Of a stretch of DNA of 64,000 nt, positions 1 to 7,425 are shown one piece after another. The notes below the pieces were generated by a model, which was not told where the DNA came from, searched no databases, and was given only the letters and a program-made list of their open reading frames with translations. Each line of letters starts with the position of its first letter. Position 1 is the stretch's first letter. The stretch comes from Leptolinea sp. UBA5203 (GTDB lineage Bacteria > Chloroflexota > Anaerolineae > Anaerolineales > Anaerolineaceae), in assembly GCA_002412765.1 (NCBI GenBank), contig DHVR01000068.1, positions 1-64,000 of the forward strand. The letters are read 5' to 3'. Made by a program: the position numbers and the translations under genes.

Positions 1-3
1 CTA

Positions 4-56
4 TGGATTTACTCGCAATGACACTCAATCTTGTTATATCATTGTGAGTAAATCCA
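4..56. repeat. 18-bp imperfect inverted repeat
   Basis: The arms at 4-21 and 39-56 are reverse complements with one mismatch, separated by 17 bases. The next ~100 bases contain further CGCAATGAC-like words, a type often seen in dispersed intergenic repeats. Nothing coding is visible between 1 and 211. It could be a small dispersed palindromic element or an RNA hairpin; only one copy was noticed here. Confidence 0.5.
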
Positions 57-211
57 CAGGACTATCGCACTGCGAGCCCCTTCCGGTGCTGTCCCTAGTT
101 CATTTTGGCGGGGCGCAATGACATAACAAAGCCTTTTGTTACGGAGGACTCCTCGACCTGGTTCCCGATAGGGGAAAGCCGGATTCTAAAAAACATAACT
201 CTTGCGAGTTT

Positions 212-249
212 AAAAAAAAGGATCCCCATTCCAAGGTGAGAACGGGGAT
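212..249 (-). terminator. intrinsic terminator of leuS
   Basis: Read on the minus strand, a 9-bp stem (241-249 with 222-230, one G-T pair) is followed by eight T residues (212-219). It lies about 20 bases after the leuS stop codon, so it is the natural end of the leuS transcript. Confidence 0.85.
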
Positions 250-268
250 TTTGCTTGATTTTTTTGAA

Positions 269-2725
269 TTACAGAACGATATTGACCAACCGTCCCTGAA
301 CCACAATCACTTTCTTGGGGGTCTGGCCTTCCAGGTGCTTCTGCACGGATTCGCTCGCCAGGGCAGCTTTTTCTGCATCCGCGTTTGAAATACCCACCGG
401 CACCATGATCTTGTCGCGCACTTTGCCGTTGATCTGAATCACCAGGGCAATCTCTTCGTCCTTCGCAGCTTCTTCATCTACTTTCGGCCAGGACTGTTGG
501 TGAATTGAAAAAGGTTTCCCTAACCTCGACCACAATTCCTCGGTGATATGCGGAGCAACCGGCGCCAGCAAGCGCAGGTAAATATCCACGGTCTCCAGCC
601 ATTCCGGGGATCCCCACAGTCCAGCCGTTTTAGCTTTCAACATGTCATTCATCAACTCCATCATCGAAGAGATGATGGTATTGAATTCAAAGACCTCAAA
701 ATCATGTGTGACCTTGGCAACCGTCTGGTGCAGTTTGCGGCGCAGGGCTTTGGTCAGTTCGGGATCCTTGTTGGTGGTAGCGGCCGGTTCCAGAATGGTA
801 TTCCAGATGCGGCGAATCCAGCGGTTGGTACCGTCAATGCCGCTAAACGACCAGGGCGCGCCCAGCTCCCAGCGGGAGAAGAACATCAGATAGGCACGCA
901 CCGTATCCGCGCCGTGTTCACTCACCAGCGCATCCGGTGCCACTACATTACCGCGGCTCTTGGACATCTTCTCTGAGTCCTCACCCAACACCATGCCCTG
1001 ATTGCGCAGCATGCTCATCGGTTCCGGACCTTTGGTGATGCCCATATCCCGCAGGGCTTTGTGGAAAAAGCGCGTGTAAATCAGATGCATGTTGGCGTGT
1101 TCAATTCCGCCAGTGTAGATATCCACGGGCATCCAATAATCATATTCTTTTTGGTCAAACGGCCAGGTGTCGCAATTCGGGCTGAGATAGCGCAGATGAT
1201 ACCAGGACGAGCACATGAAGGTATCCATGGTGTCCGTCTCGCGTTCGGCTGCCCCGCCGCACACCGGACAATTCACATTCTTCCAGGTGGGGTGCAATTT
1301 CAGCGGGCTTTCGCCGGTCGGTTTCCATTCCACATCCTCGGGCAGTTCCACCGGCAGTTGATCTTCCGGCACGGGAACCACGCCGCATTTGGGGCAGTGG
1401 ATCATCGGGATGGGGGCTCCCCAATAGCGCTGACGGGAGATTAACCAGTCGCGCAAGCGATAATTCACGGCTTCCTTGCCAATGCCCTTGGATTCCAGGA
1501 AGGCAATCATTTGCGGGATGGCATCTTCCATGGGCGTGCCGGTTAAGGTACCGCTGTTGACCATGCTGCCCTTGGCGGGCACGGACTCTGTCATATCCGC
1601 CGCGATGATCGGCTCCAAGTCGCTGGGTTGAATCACCACGCGAATCTCGAGACCAAACTTGCGGGCAAATTCAAAGTCACGCTGATCATGCGCCGGGACG
1701 GCCATAATCGCGCCGGTGCCATAGGACATGAGCACATAATCGGCGATCCAGATCGGGATGCGTTCTTCATTGACCGGATTGATGGCGTATCCGCCGGTAA
1801 ATACCCCGGTTTTTTCCTTGTCGGTGGCTTCGCGTTCAATATCCGTCTGTTTAGAGGCGGCTTCCTTGTAAGCGCTCACGGCGGCTTGCTGGGAATCGCT
1901 GGTTAATTTTTCCACCAGCGGATGTTCCGGAGCCACCACCATGAAGGTTGCCCCAAACAAAGTGTCTGGACGGGTGGTGAAGACTTCCAGGTCGTCGCCG
2001 GTTTCGGTCTTGAAGACCACGGAAGCGCCCTTGGATTTGCCGATCCAGTTGGTTTGCAGCAATTTCACACGATCCGGCCAATCGATGGTGTCAAAACTCA
2101 ACAATTCGTCGGCATAATCGGTGGTCTTGAAAAACCACTGATTCAATTTCTTTTTGATCACCGGTGTACCGCAGCGTTCGCAGTGCCGGTCATCCCCCCA
2201 GACCTGCTCGCGAGCCAGGGTGGTGTTGCATTCAGGGCACCAATCTACCGGGGACATCTTGCGATAGGCCAGGTTGTGCTTGACCAGTTGAATGAAGAAC
2301 CACTGCGTCCAGCGATAATACTTGGTATCCGCGCTGACCATTTCCCGGCGCCAGTCAAACATGGCGCCCATGGAGCGCAATTGACCGCGCATGCGCTCAA
2401 TATTCTGATAGGTCCATGTTTTGGGATGGATGTTGCGCTTGATCGCGGCGTTTTCAGCCGGCAAGCCAAAGGCATCAAAGCCGATGGGAAACATCACGTT
2501 GTATCCCTGCATGCGCATAAAACGCGCGCGGGCATCGGATGGAGCGATGGCATACCAATGTCCAATGTGAAGATCCCCGGAGGGATAAGGAAGCATGGTG
2601 AGGGCGTAGTATTTTTTCTTGTCCGGGTGGATATCGGCGTTATATATGCCGTCTTTTTCCCACTGCGCCTGCCATCGGGCTTCAATTTCCTGGGGTTTGT
2701 AATCTGTGTGCTCTGAATAGGCCAT
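269..2725 (-). CDS. leuS: leucyl-tRNA synthetase
   Basis: Class I aminoacyl-tRNA synthetase charging tRNA-Leu in the cytoplasm. The 818-residue product has the class I HIGH signature as HIGH at residues 53-56 after PYPSGDL, the KMSKS loop (EKMSKSRGN) in the C-terminal half, a CP1 editing domain between them and Cys-rich zinc-binding stretches (CPEC, CERC; CPKC, CPVC). Length is typical for bacterial LeuRS. The ATG at 2725 is chosen because AAGGAG lies just upstream. A longer reading to 2800 would run through the leader terminator and T-box sequence and is rejected. Transcription is controlled by the T-box leader upstream and ends at the hairpin at 212-249. The gene stands alone as a single-gene unit. 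Confidence 0.97.
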   Translation of the reverse strand: MAYSEHTDYKPQEIEARWQAQWEKDGIYNADIHPDKKKYYALTMLPYPSGDLHIGHWYAIAPSDARARFMRMQGYNVMFPIGFDAFGLPAENAAIKRNIHPKTWTYQNIERMRGQLRSMGAMFDWRREMVSADTKYYRWTQWFFIQLVKHNLAYRKMSPVDWCPECNTTLAREQVWGDDRHCERCGTPVIKKKLNQWFFKTTDYADELLSFDTIDWPDRVKLLQTNWIGKSKGASVVFKTETGDDLEVFTTRPDTLFGATFMVVAPEHPLVEKLTSDSQQAAVSAYKEAASKQTDIEREATDKEKTGVFTGGYAINPVNEERIPIWIADYVLMSYGTGAIMAVPAHDQRDFEFARKFGLEIRVVIQPSDLEPIIAADMTESVPAKGSMVNSGTLTGTPMEDAIPQMIAFLESKGIGKEAVNYRLRDWLISRQRYWGAPIPMIHCPKCGVVPVPEDQLPVELPEDVEWKPTGESPLKLHPTWKNVNCPVCGGAAERETDTMDTFMCSSWYHLRYLSPNCDTWPFDQKEYDYWMPVDIYTGGIEHANMHLIYTRFFHKALRDMGITKGPEPMSMLRNQGMVLGEDSEKMSKSRGNVVAPDALVSEHGADTVRAYLMFFSRWELGAPWSFSGIDGTNRWIRRIWNTILEPAATTNKDPELTKALRRKLHQTVAKVTHDFEVFEFNTIISSMMELMNDMLKAKTAGLWGSPEWLETVDIYLRLLAPVAPHITEELWSRLGKPFSIHQQSWPKVDEEAAKDEEIALVIQINGKVRDKIMVPVGISNADAEKAALASESVQKHLEGQTPKKVIVVQGRLVNIVL

Positions 2726-2744
2726 CGTTGACTCCTTATTAAAT

Positions 2745-2986
2745 AAAAACTTCTTCATCCAACAGGGACGAAGAAGAACACTCCGCGGTACCACCCACAT
2801 TGCCTGACACAGCAGGCCGCTCAGGTTCGCGATATCGGGCGAAACCGGCTTCCCCTACTGAGGTTCAGGGAAACGACGTACTGCCGAAAGCAGTTGATTG
2901 GCGAGGACCACGCTGGTGCTCCGGGGGCACGTTTCAGACTTACAGCCAGGGTCTGAATCTCTGCCGGATCATGGAATACTCCAATC
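2745..2986 (-). promoter_or_regulatory. T-box riboswitch (Leu) upstream of leuS
   Basis: The canonical T-box GGGTGGTACCGCGG sits at 2783-2796 on the minus strand. It is followed by an 11-bp terminator stem (2766-2776 with 2750-2760) and a T run at 2745-2749. Stem I can be closed by GATTGG (2981-2986) and CCAATC (2896-2901). An AGTA motif (2977-2980) lies on its 5' side, and a CTC codon (2903-2905) lies on the 3' side just before the closing helix. CTC encodes leucine, matching the downstream gene. Uncharged tRNA-Leu should stabilise the antiterminator and let RNA polymerase read into leuS. The T-box and terminator are seen directly; the specifier assignment is inference. Confidence 0.9.
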
Positions 2987-3001
2987 CGTCACAAGCTATG
3001 A

Positions 3002-3034
3002 GTTAAAGAAACACCCAGGGAATTACCCTGAGTG
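3002..3034 (-). terminator. intrinsic terminator after the tRNA-Ala pair
   Basis: On the minus strand CACTCAGGG (3026-3034) pairs with CCCTGGGTG (3012-3020, one G-U) around a 5-nt loop, followed by a T-rich stretch (TTTCTTT). It lies ten bases after the 3' end of the proximal tRNA and separates the tRNA transcript from the leuS leader. Confidence 0.8.
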
Positions 3035-3043
3035 TGTGAAGAG

Positions 3044-3116
3044 TGGACCCAGAGGGATTCGAACCCTCGACCTTCTCAATGCCATTGAGACGCGCTCCCA
3101 ACTGCGCTATGGGCCC
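3044..3116 (-). tRNA. tRNA-Ala(GGC)
   Basis: A 73-nt cloverleaf on the minus strand. The 7-bp acceptor stem contains the G3-U70 wobble pair that identifies alanine tRNAs, the T-arm has GGTTCGAATCC, and the anticodon stem TCTCA/TGAGA closes the loop ATGGCAT, giving anticodon GGC. CCA is not encoded. It is the second gene of a two-tRNA transcript. Confidence 0.95.
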
Positions 3117-3171
3117 ATGTACTCTATTCTGCTGTTCATCTTTCGCAAGCTTTGGGTCGAGCTCGCTCCAG

Positions 3172-3244
3172 TGGACCTGGAGGGATTCGAACCCTCGACC
3201 TCATCAGTGCGATTGATGCGCGCTCCCAACTGCGCTACAGGCCC
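3172..3244 (-). tRNA. tRNA-Ala(CGC)
   Basis: A 73-nt cloverleaf on the minus strand with a G3-U70 pair in the acceptor stem, anticodon stem CATCA/TGATG and loop ATCGCAC, giving anticodon CGC. CCA is not encoded. The D-arm and T-arm are nearly identical to the neighbouring tRNA-Ala(GGC), so the two probably arose by tandem duplication followed by anticodon change. Confidence 0.95.
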
Positions 3245-3262
3245 TTTCTTGAGGGTGAACGA

Positions 3263-3291
3263 ATTGTAATATAGCCTTCTTTTCATGTCAA
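3263..3291 (-). promoter_or_regulatory. promoter of the tRNA-Ala pair
   Basis: On the minus strand a perfect -35 TTGACA (3286-3291) is followed by a 17-bp spacer and -10 TACAAT (3263-3268). Transcription would start about 10-15 nt before the first tRNA. The rest of the gap up to 3481 shows no further recognisable feature. Confidence 0.85.
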
Positions 3292-3481
3292 GGTGAGAGG
3301 GGGAAATATTCAACCGGAAAATCATTATTTGGATTATATGCTTCAGTGATATAGTTGCGATAGCTACTTTAATAATTAATGTGAATCCATACAGTAAACC
3401 AATCGTCATGTAATACTGCATATTTGCAGTATATGCACTAATTAGCGCTTCCGCTAAAAAATTGTCTAAGAAAATGTACAT

Positions 3482-4342
3482 ATGAAGAAAAATTCTGGTA
3501 AATGGTTCGAAGGAAAGACAATAGAAGTTCTCAAAAAGTTTTATGGCGGGTTACCAATACACGGAGAAAAACGCATTGAGACTTCGTATGACGGTTACAG
3601 AAAAATAGATGTTGGGATTTACAATCCTGGAAATCACGACTACATAGTTTTTGAATGCAAGGATGAAAAGCATCCTATTGGACCTAAAGCATTAGATCAA
3701 GTCATAGCCATAAAAAATCACGGAAAGGGTGTTACTAAAGTCGCAGTTGTCAGCAACAATAAGTATACGCCTGATACTATCAAATATGCGGCTCATGAAA
3801 ATATTGACCTGTTCAACCTAATTAATCCCGAAGATAAACGCCTGCGTCCAACTTTAACAGTCCCAGCACTTCATTCATTTATCTGGCTTGCGATGTTTGA
3901 ATTTAAATGTTTTTTTTGCGACCAAGAAATTGAGATATATAACGCTCCTGAAAAAGTAACGCTGGACAATGATGGAAATGTTTTTGAAATAGCAAGAAAG
4001 CTTTGGAACAATGAAACTTGGGAAAGAAAGCAAGGGAAGTATATATATAATTACGAAAATTTCAATATGGCACAATCTTTGGAAAATGGAATCAAGAAAG
4101 TGCCAGTAGATAATATTATGTTTGCTTATGAAGTAGTTAATAAATCGTTCTTGTATTCTGCTCCATTAGTTAAGGGGGAAGGGCTATATGATGTAAGAAA
4201 GGGTCTTTTTATAGCATCATCCCCTTATGTAAGTATTGGACCATTTGTAATAGAAGATATTGCAAAGTCTGAAAATGAAGTAACCGATATTTCTGATGAC
4301 ACAAATGTTATTTTTATGGGAGTCCTAGTTCATCAATTGTAA
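3482..4342 (+). CDS. Mrr-like PD-(D/E)xK restriction endonuclease family protein
   Basis: A 286-residue protein whose N-terminal ~115 residues look like a Mrr_cat-type restriction endonuclease fold. A conserved Asp (D43 in RKIDVGI) is followed 15 residues later by E58-C-K60 (FECKDEK), the PD-(D/E)xK catalytic pattern, then a helix and a strand typical of this family (KVAVVSNN). Mrr-type enzymes cleave modified or foreign DNA, so a defence role is possible but not shown. The C-terminal ~170 residues are not recognised. Base composition is far more AT-rich than leuS, which suggests transfer. No methyltransferase or partner subunit is adjacent. An attC-like structure follows the stop codon. Confidence 0.65.
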   Translation: MKKNSGKWFEGKTIEVLKKFYGGLPIHGEKRIETSYDGYRKIDVGIYNPGNHDYIVFECKDEKHPIGPKALDQVIAIKNHGKGVTKVAVVSNNKYTPDTIKYAAHENIDLFNLINPEDKRLRPTLTVPALHSFIWLAMFEFKCFFCDQEIEIYNAPEKVTLDNDGNVFEIARKLWNNETWERKQGKYIYNYENFNMAQSLENGIKKVPVDNIMFAYEVVNKSFLYSAPLVKGEGLYDVRKGLFIASSPYVSIGPFVIEDIAKSENEVTDISDDTNVIFMGVLVHQL

Positions 4343-4350
4343 TGTAAAAT

Positions 4351-4477
4351 GCTAACACAGCATGCAATGGACACTGTGGATTTTGCGCGTTTTCAAGCAT
4401 CATCATCGCCCAAATAGAATTCTCTTCCAGATAAGGGTTCGCGTCCGCTCCACCGCAAGTAACGCAAGCCGTTGGGC
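4351..4477 (+). other. attC-like recombination-site candidate
   Basis: Eight bases after the nuclease stop codon a GCTAAC box (4351-4356) opens a ~127-bp segment that ends in GTTGGGC (4471-4477), which fits the integron R' consensus GTTRRRY. The arms can pair imperfectly: 14 bases from GTGGA at 4376 pair with CGCGTCCGCTCCAC (4440-4453) at 11 of 14 positions including wobbles. Location after a stop codon and before the next gene, plus the length, fit a large attC. The outer boxes are degenerate, so this may be decayed or coincidental. Confidence 0.35.
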
Positions 4478-4547
4478 TGATTATATTAATGAAAACAGAA
4501 GTCCAAACATAGTCTATCCAACAACACCAAAACCAAAAGGGAAAATC

Positions 4548-5051
4548 ATGTCAACTGCCAAAGCAAGTACTCTGATTTATAAACAGTTTGTGAATTTGTT
4601 CGTAAAGACAGTATGGCCGTGGATCGTTATTACTATATGGCCTATATTGCAAGATATGATCATTGAGATATCCAAAAATGTAGCCACCACCTCCCAAGAA
4701 AAGCTGTATGAGTGGCTCAAAAGTCGCAACCTAGCAAAAGCGGATACCGCTCAGAAGGAAGCCTACGAAGCGGAGGCCAGATCAGCTTCAGCAACCAGTA
4801 ATGCTGAAGCTGAAAAACAACGAGCAGTTGCCGAAGTATGGCGTCAAGTTGCGGAACAATTCCGGCAAGAAAACGAGGTTCTAAAAGTTAAACTCGATGA
4901 AGTTGCTAGCAAGTCTGCATCGGAGTTTAGAAGTGCATTGGACAATCTAGACGTGAAGCATCTAATAGAGGAAGGCAAAGATGCGACGTTGCAACTGCAA
5001 GGGTCACAAACCGCATTAAGGCTTCCATCACCTACTCTCAAGGAGGAGTAA
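4548..5051 (+). CDS. hypothetical coiled-coil protein with N-terminal membrane segment
   Basis: Not recognised as a known family. The ATG at 4548 gives 167 residues. Upstream in-frame codons would read through the attC-like region, so a longer start (4362) is rejected. Residues ~13-37 form a hydrophobic stretch containing VWPWIVITIWPIL that could cross or anchor to the membrane. The rest is a long Ala/Glu/Gln-rich helix with a heptad pattern, predicted coiled coil up to ~residue 140. It lies between a Mrr-like nuclease and a HEPN-like protein on the same strand, but with ~170-200 bp gaps, so independent transcription is likely. Function unknown; a scaffold or accessory role is only a guess. 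Confidence 0.6.
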   Translation: MSTAKASTLIYKQFVNLFVKTVWPWIVITIWPILQDMIIEISKNVATTSQEKLYEWLKSRNLAKADTAQKEAYEAEARSASATSNAEAEKQRAVAEVWRQVAEQFRQENEVLKVKLDEVASKSASEFRSALDNLDVKHLIEEGKDATLQLQGSQTALRLPSPTLKEE

Positions 5052-5222
5052 AATCACAAGCAGCCCAATATTGAGTGCAACGGACTATTGCGGCTTACGC
5101 TCATACTTTCGGGGAAGCAGCCCAAGAGGCAGATTCGGTGTCTGGTGACTTTCTCTAACAAAATCAGCATTTTCCGGAAAGGTAAGCTGTAATCCACCTA
5201 GGGCCCAACCAGGTAATAATAA
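5052..5222 (+). other. intergenic stretch with a half attC-like sequence
   Basis: Twelve bases after the stop codon, 5063-5100 begins with GCCCAAT and has the same pattern (TGCAA-GGAC, then TGCGG and TTACGC) as the start of the candidate at 4351. No convincing partner arm with a GTTRRRY box follows before the next gene. An 11-bp direct repeat, AAGCAGCCCAA, occurs at 5058 and 5115. This is best read as a decayed site or chance similarity. Confidence 0.2.
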
Positions 5223-5759
5223 ATGGTAGATTATGCAGAATGGCTTTACGATGATGTTCAGAAAAACAGACTAGTTTTAGAGACTAACGACTCTCAACTT
5301 GCCAGACGTAACTATTTGCGTTCGCTATCCGCGTTTTATGATCTTATTCTATCCAACCTACGTGAGACAACTGCAAAAATTCTTGCTGATGAATTTGAGA
5401 TAAGTGGAATGTGGAAAATTCATGAGATATATCCACTTTTAGATGAAGTCGCTAGACTATCTGAAAATGGGCAACTTAAACTAGATGTAAATAAGCTGCC
5501 TTTTTTGTCATTGGTTGCATACACATTAAAAACCTATGCAAAGCAAGTCAAGTTTGATAAAGAAGTTTTATCTGATCATCGTTGGAAAGCATTTTGTGAG
5601 ACTGTGAAGATACGCCATAGAATCACCCACCCAAAGTACCATAGCGAAATTGAGATTACTAATGATGAATTAAAAACGATTGATGATGGTTGGGCTTGGT
5701 GGAACGATATTTTGGAACAATTGCGAGAAGCACACTATAAAAAGATGGTCGGTGAATAG
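5223..5759 (+). CDS. HEPN-like helical protein
   Basis: A 178-residue, predominantly alpha-helical protein. Near the C-terminus it carries R131-x4-H136 within RHRITHP, the Rx4-6H signature of HEPN domains, whose members are often metal-independent RNases in toxin-antitoxin and defence systems. No MNT-type nucleotidyltransferase partner, the usual antitoxin, is encoded next to it. The gene is AT-rich like its neighbours and follows the coiled-coil gene after 171 bp. The HEPN assignment rests on the motif, size and helix content only. It could instead belong to another uncharacterised family with an RxxxTHP motif. Confidence 0.5.
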   Translation: MVDYAEWLYDDVQKNRLVLETNDSQLARRNYLRSLSAFYDLILSNLRETTAKILADEFEISGMWKIHEIYPLLDEVARLSENGQLKLDVNKLPFLSLVAYTLKTYAKQVKFDKEVLSDHRWKAFCETVKIRHRITHPKYHSEIEITNDELKTIDDGWAWWNDILEQLREAHYKKMVGE

Positions 5760-5812
5760 CACAATATGCAGCGAAAAAAATGTAGGCATTCACGAACACT
5801 TGCAGGGAATTA

Positions 5813-5944
5813 GTTTTTGTAGTTGTGTGATGGATTCCACCTCTGGTTTTTTGAAAATCTTTTTCAATCACACTTCATGGAATAAAAATATTCTCGGCAT
5901 GTCATCAATGTCGAGTTTCGCAAAAAGCGCTCAACCCAACCTAC
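5813..5944. repeat. truncated REP-type unit (copy 1)
   Basis: The right end (5910-5944) is the palindrome whose reverse complement begins GTAGGTTGGGTTGAGCGC, matching the other REP hairpins here. The interior (GATGGATTCCACCTCTG and on) aligns with the units at 5985, 6775 and 7056, but the left palindrome is missing apart from a TTTTTGTAG remnant at its edge. It lies just downstream of the HEPN-like gene. Confidence 0.7.
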
Positions 5945-5984
5945 AGTATATAATTTGTTACATAACGCATGTTTTTGGCTTTTT

Positions 5985-6048
5985 GTAGGTCGGATTGAGG
6001 CGAATTAAACAAACACACAAATGATTACTTTCCTAGCCGAAACCCGAC
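5985..6048 (+). repeat. GTAG-REP palindrome with long loop (copy 2)
   Basis: It starts with GTAGGTCGGATTGAG and ends with TAGCCGAAACCCGAC; the arms pair around a ~30-nt AT-rich loop. The GTAG foot before a palindrome is the hallmark of REP sequences recognised by RAYT transposases. The following ~130 bases resemble the interior of the units at 6775 and 7056, and then the transposase gene begins. Confidence 0.75.
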
Positions 6049-6178
6049 TTTTTTTGATGGATTCCACTTCTGATCCGGGAATATTTTTATCAATATCTTC
6101 ATTCAAACTCAACCATATAAAAATGAAACCGGTATTCGAAAAAACAACTTTATCCGAAATTTTTAAACCCCTCCATCC

Positions 6179-6718
6179 TTATTCCATATCTTTGTACCCG
6201 TTCCAAATATCATCTGATTGACCCCAATCCTGCGGATAAAATCCACTATGTAAATAGGTATCAAAACTTGAGTACTTCCATTCACTTGGCGAATTAACCA
6301 ATCCGTGTTTCACGGGATTGAAATGGATGTATTCGATATGCCGATTCAAATCTTTCTCATCCCGAATTAAATGCTCCCAAAACCGACTCTGCCAAACATC
6401 CTTTTGTCCTTTGGTCGCCCGGGTAGCAAATTGGCTTATCTTTTCCTTTGGACACCAATGATGGGTAAAATGACTTTTTATTAACCGCCAACGGGTTGAA
6501 TAATTACTATCCTCGGGTGGTAGTGCCAAGATGAAATGCATGTGATCTGGCAAAATCACACTGGAAACCAATGTAAATGGATGTCTTTCCAAAGTATATT
6601 GAAAAGCACTCTTTAACATCTCAATCGCTTGCGAATTGTTAAACACGGGCCGTCTTTGGTAAGTGACCAAAGTAAAGAAATAGGTGCCACCAGGAGAAAA
6701 AACGCGTCGATAATTCAT
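6179..6718 (-). CDS. REP-associated tyrosine transposase (RAYT, Y1/IS200-like)
   Basis: A 179-residue member of the Y1 single-strand transposase superfamily. It shows the HxH metal-binding motif H59-M-H61 in PDHMHFILAL and the C-terminal block RFWEHLIRDEKDL...EYIHFNPVKHGLV, with Tyr130 as candidate catalytic tyrosine. The NPVKHGLV ending is diagnostic for RAYTs. RAYTs are usually single-copy and domesticated, and mobilise REP palindromes instead of their own gene. Here the gene lies among several GTAG-foot palindromes (5910-7298), which are its likely substrates. The reading frame is intact and full-length. It is AT-rich like the surrounding island. Confidence 0.9.
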   Translation of the reverse strand: MNYRRVFSPGGTYFFTLVTYQRRPVFNNSQAIEMLKSAFQYTLERHPFTLVSSVILPDHMHFILALPPEDSNYSTRWRLIKSHFTHHWCPKEKISQFATRATKGQKDVWQSRFWEHLIRDEKDLNRHIEYIHFNPVKHGLVNSPSEWKYSSFDTYLHSGFYPQDWGQSDDIWNGYKDME

Positions 6719-6774
6719 GAAAATATTCTATCAGTTTGCTGAATAATTATTTTTAAAAATTGACAAATATTTTT

Positions 6775-7016
6775 GTAGGTCGGGTTGAGGCGGTTTAAAC
6801 AATTTCATAAATAAGTATTTTTCTAGCCGAAACCCGACTTTTTCAGTCGGATACCATCTTTGAATTTTGCAAATCATTATCACTCTACCTCAACGGAGAA
6901 ATAAAATCTCAGCATACAGCATTATTTAAAATCTTTGGATAAGAACCCAATACCAATGGTGAGATTTCTTCAATCATGCAATGTCGGGTTTCGCAAAAAG
7001 CGCTCAACCCGACCTA
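6775..7016. repeat. REP pair / BIME-like unit (copy 3)
   Basis: The left hairpin 6775-6838 starts GTAGGTCGGGTTGAG; the right hairpin 6983-7016 is its inverse, ending CTCAACCCGACCTAC. The 242-bp unit therefore has terminal inverted palindromes, as in bacterial interspersed mosaic elements. The interior aligns with the unit at 7056-7298. Confidence 0.8.
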
Positions 7017-7055
7017 CAGATCTGTTCATAATAATAATTCACATCATTTGTTTTC

Positions 7056-7298
7056 GTAGATTGGGTCGCGGCGGTTTATACAATCCTGCAAATCTTTTTC
7101 TTTCCTAGCCGAAACCCGACATTTTCAGATGGATTCACCTTCGATTCTGGAAAATATCTATCATTCTCTCTCTTCGGAATAAATGCAATCTCAGTAAACA
7201 GCTTTAATAAAAATCTTTCGATAAAACCCACCACCCATGGCCAGATTTCTTCCGTCATTCAATGTCGGGTTTCGCGAAAAGCGCTCAACCCGGCCTAC
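7056..7298. repeat. REP pair / BIME-like unit (copy 4)
   Basis: The left hairpin is 7056-7120 (slightly diverged GTAGATTGGGTC start) and the right hairpin 7264-7298, in opposite orientation. It is 243 bp long, and its interior shares TTTTCAG, AATCTCAG and AGATTTCTTC words in the same order as the 6775 unit. Together with that unit it fills the gap between the RAYT and the HAD gene. Confidence 0.8.
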
Positions 7299-7425
7299 AA
7301 TTTACAATTGTTCAATGCAAAAGGGAAAATCAATCCACATTCCTATGGTCAATCACCTCCCAAACCAATCCTTTGGCTTTATAATGAACCCTTGGAAATC
7401 AACAACAACCAAGGTAGACAACATC

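Noticed and set aside
1922..2716. Long plus-strand open frame opposite leuS
   Set aside because: It is the antisense shadow of a highly conserved synthetase gene; no protein family features and no ribosome site.
2726..2800. N-terminal extension of leuS starting at 2800
   Set aside because: It would translate the T-box and terminator hairpin; ATG 2725 has a good ribosome site and a normal LeuRS N-terminus.
4362..4547. Extended start for the coiled-coil protein
   Set aside because: The extension is Arg/His-rich, lies over the attC-like region and has no ribosome site.
5063..5209. Second complete attC site
   Set aside because: Only the left half resembles an attC; the GCCCAAC at 5206-5212 has the wrong orientation for the right end and no pairing arm was found.
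5813..7298. CRISPR array
   Set aside because: The repeats are paired palindromes of unequal spacing with similar interiors, not short regular repeats with unique spacers.
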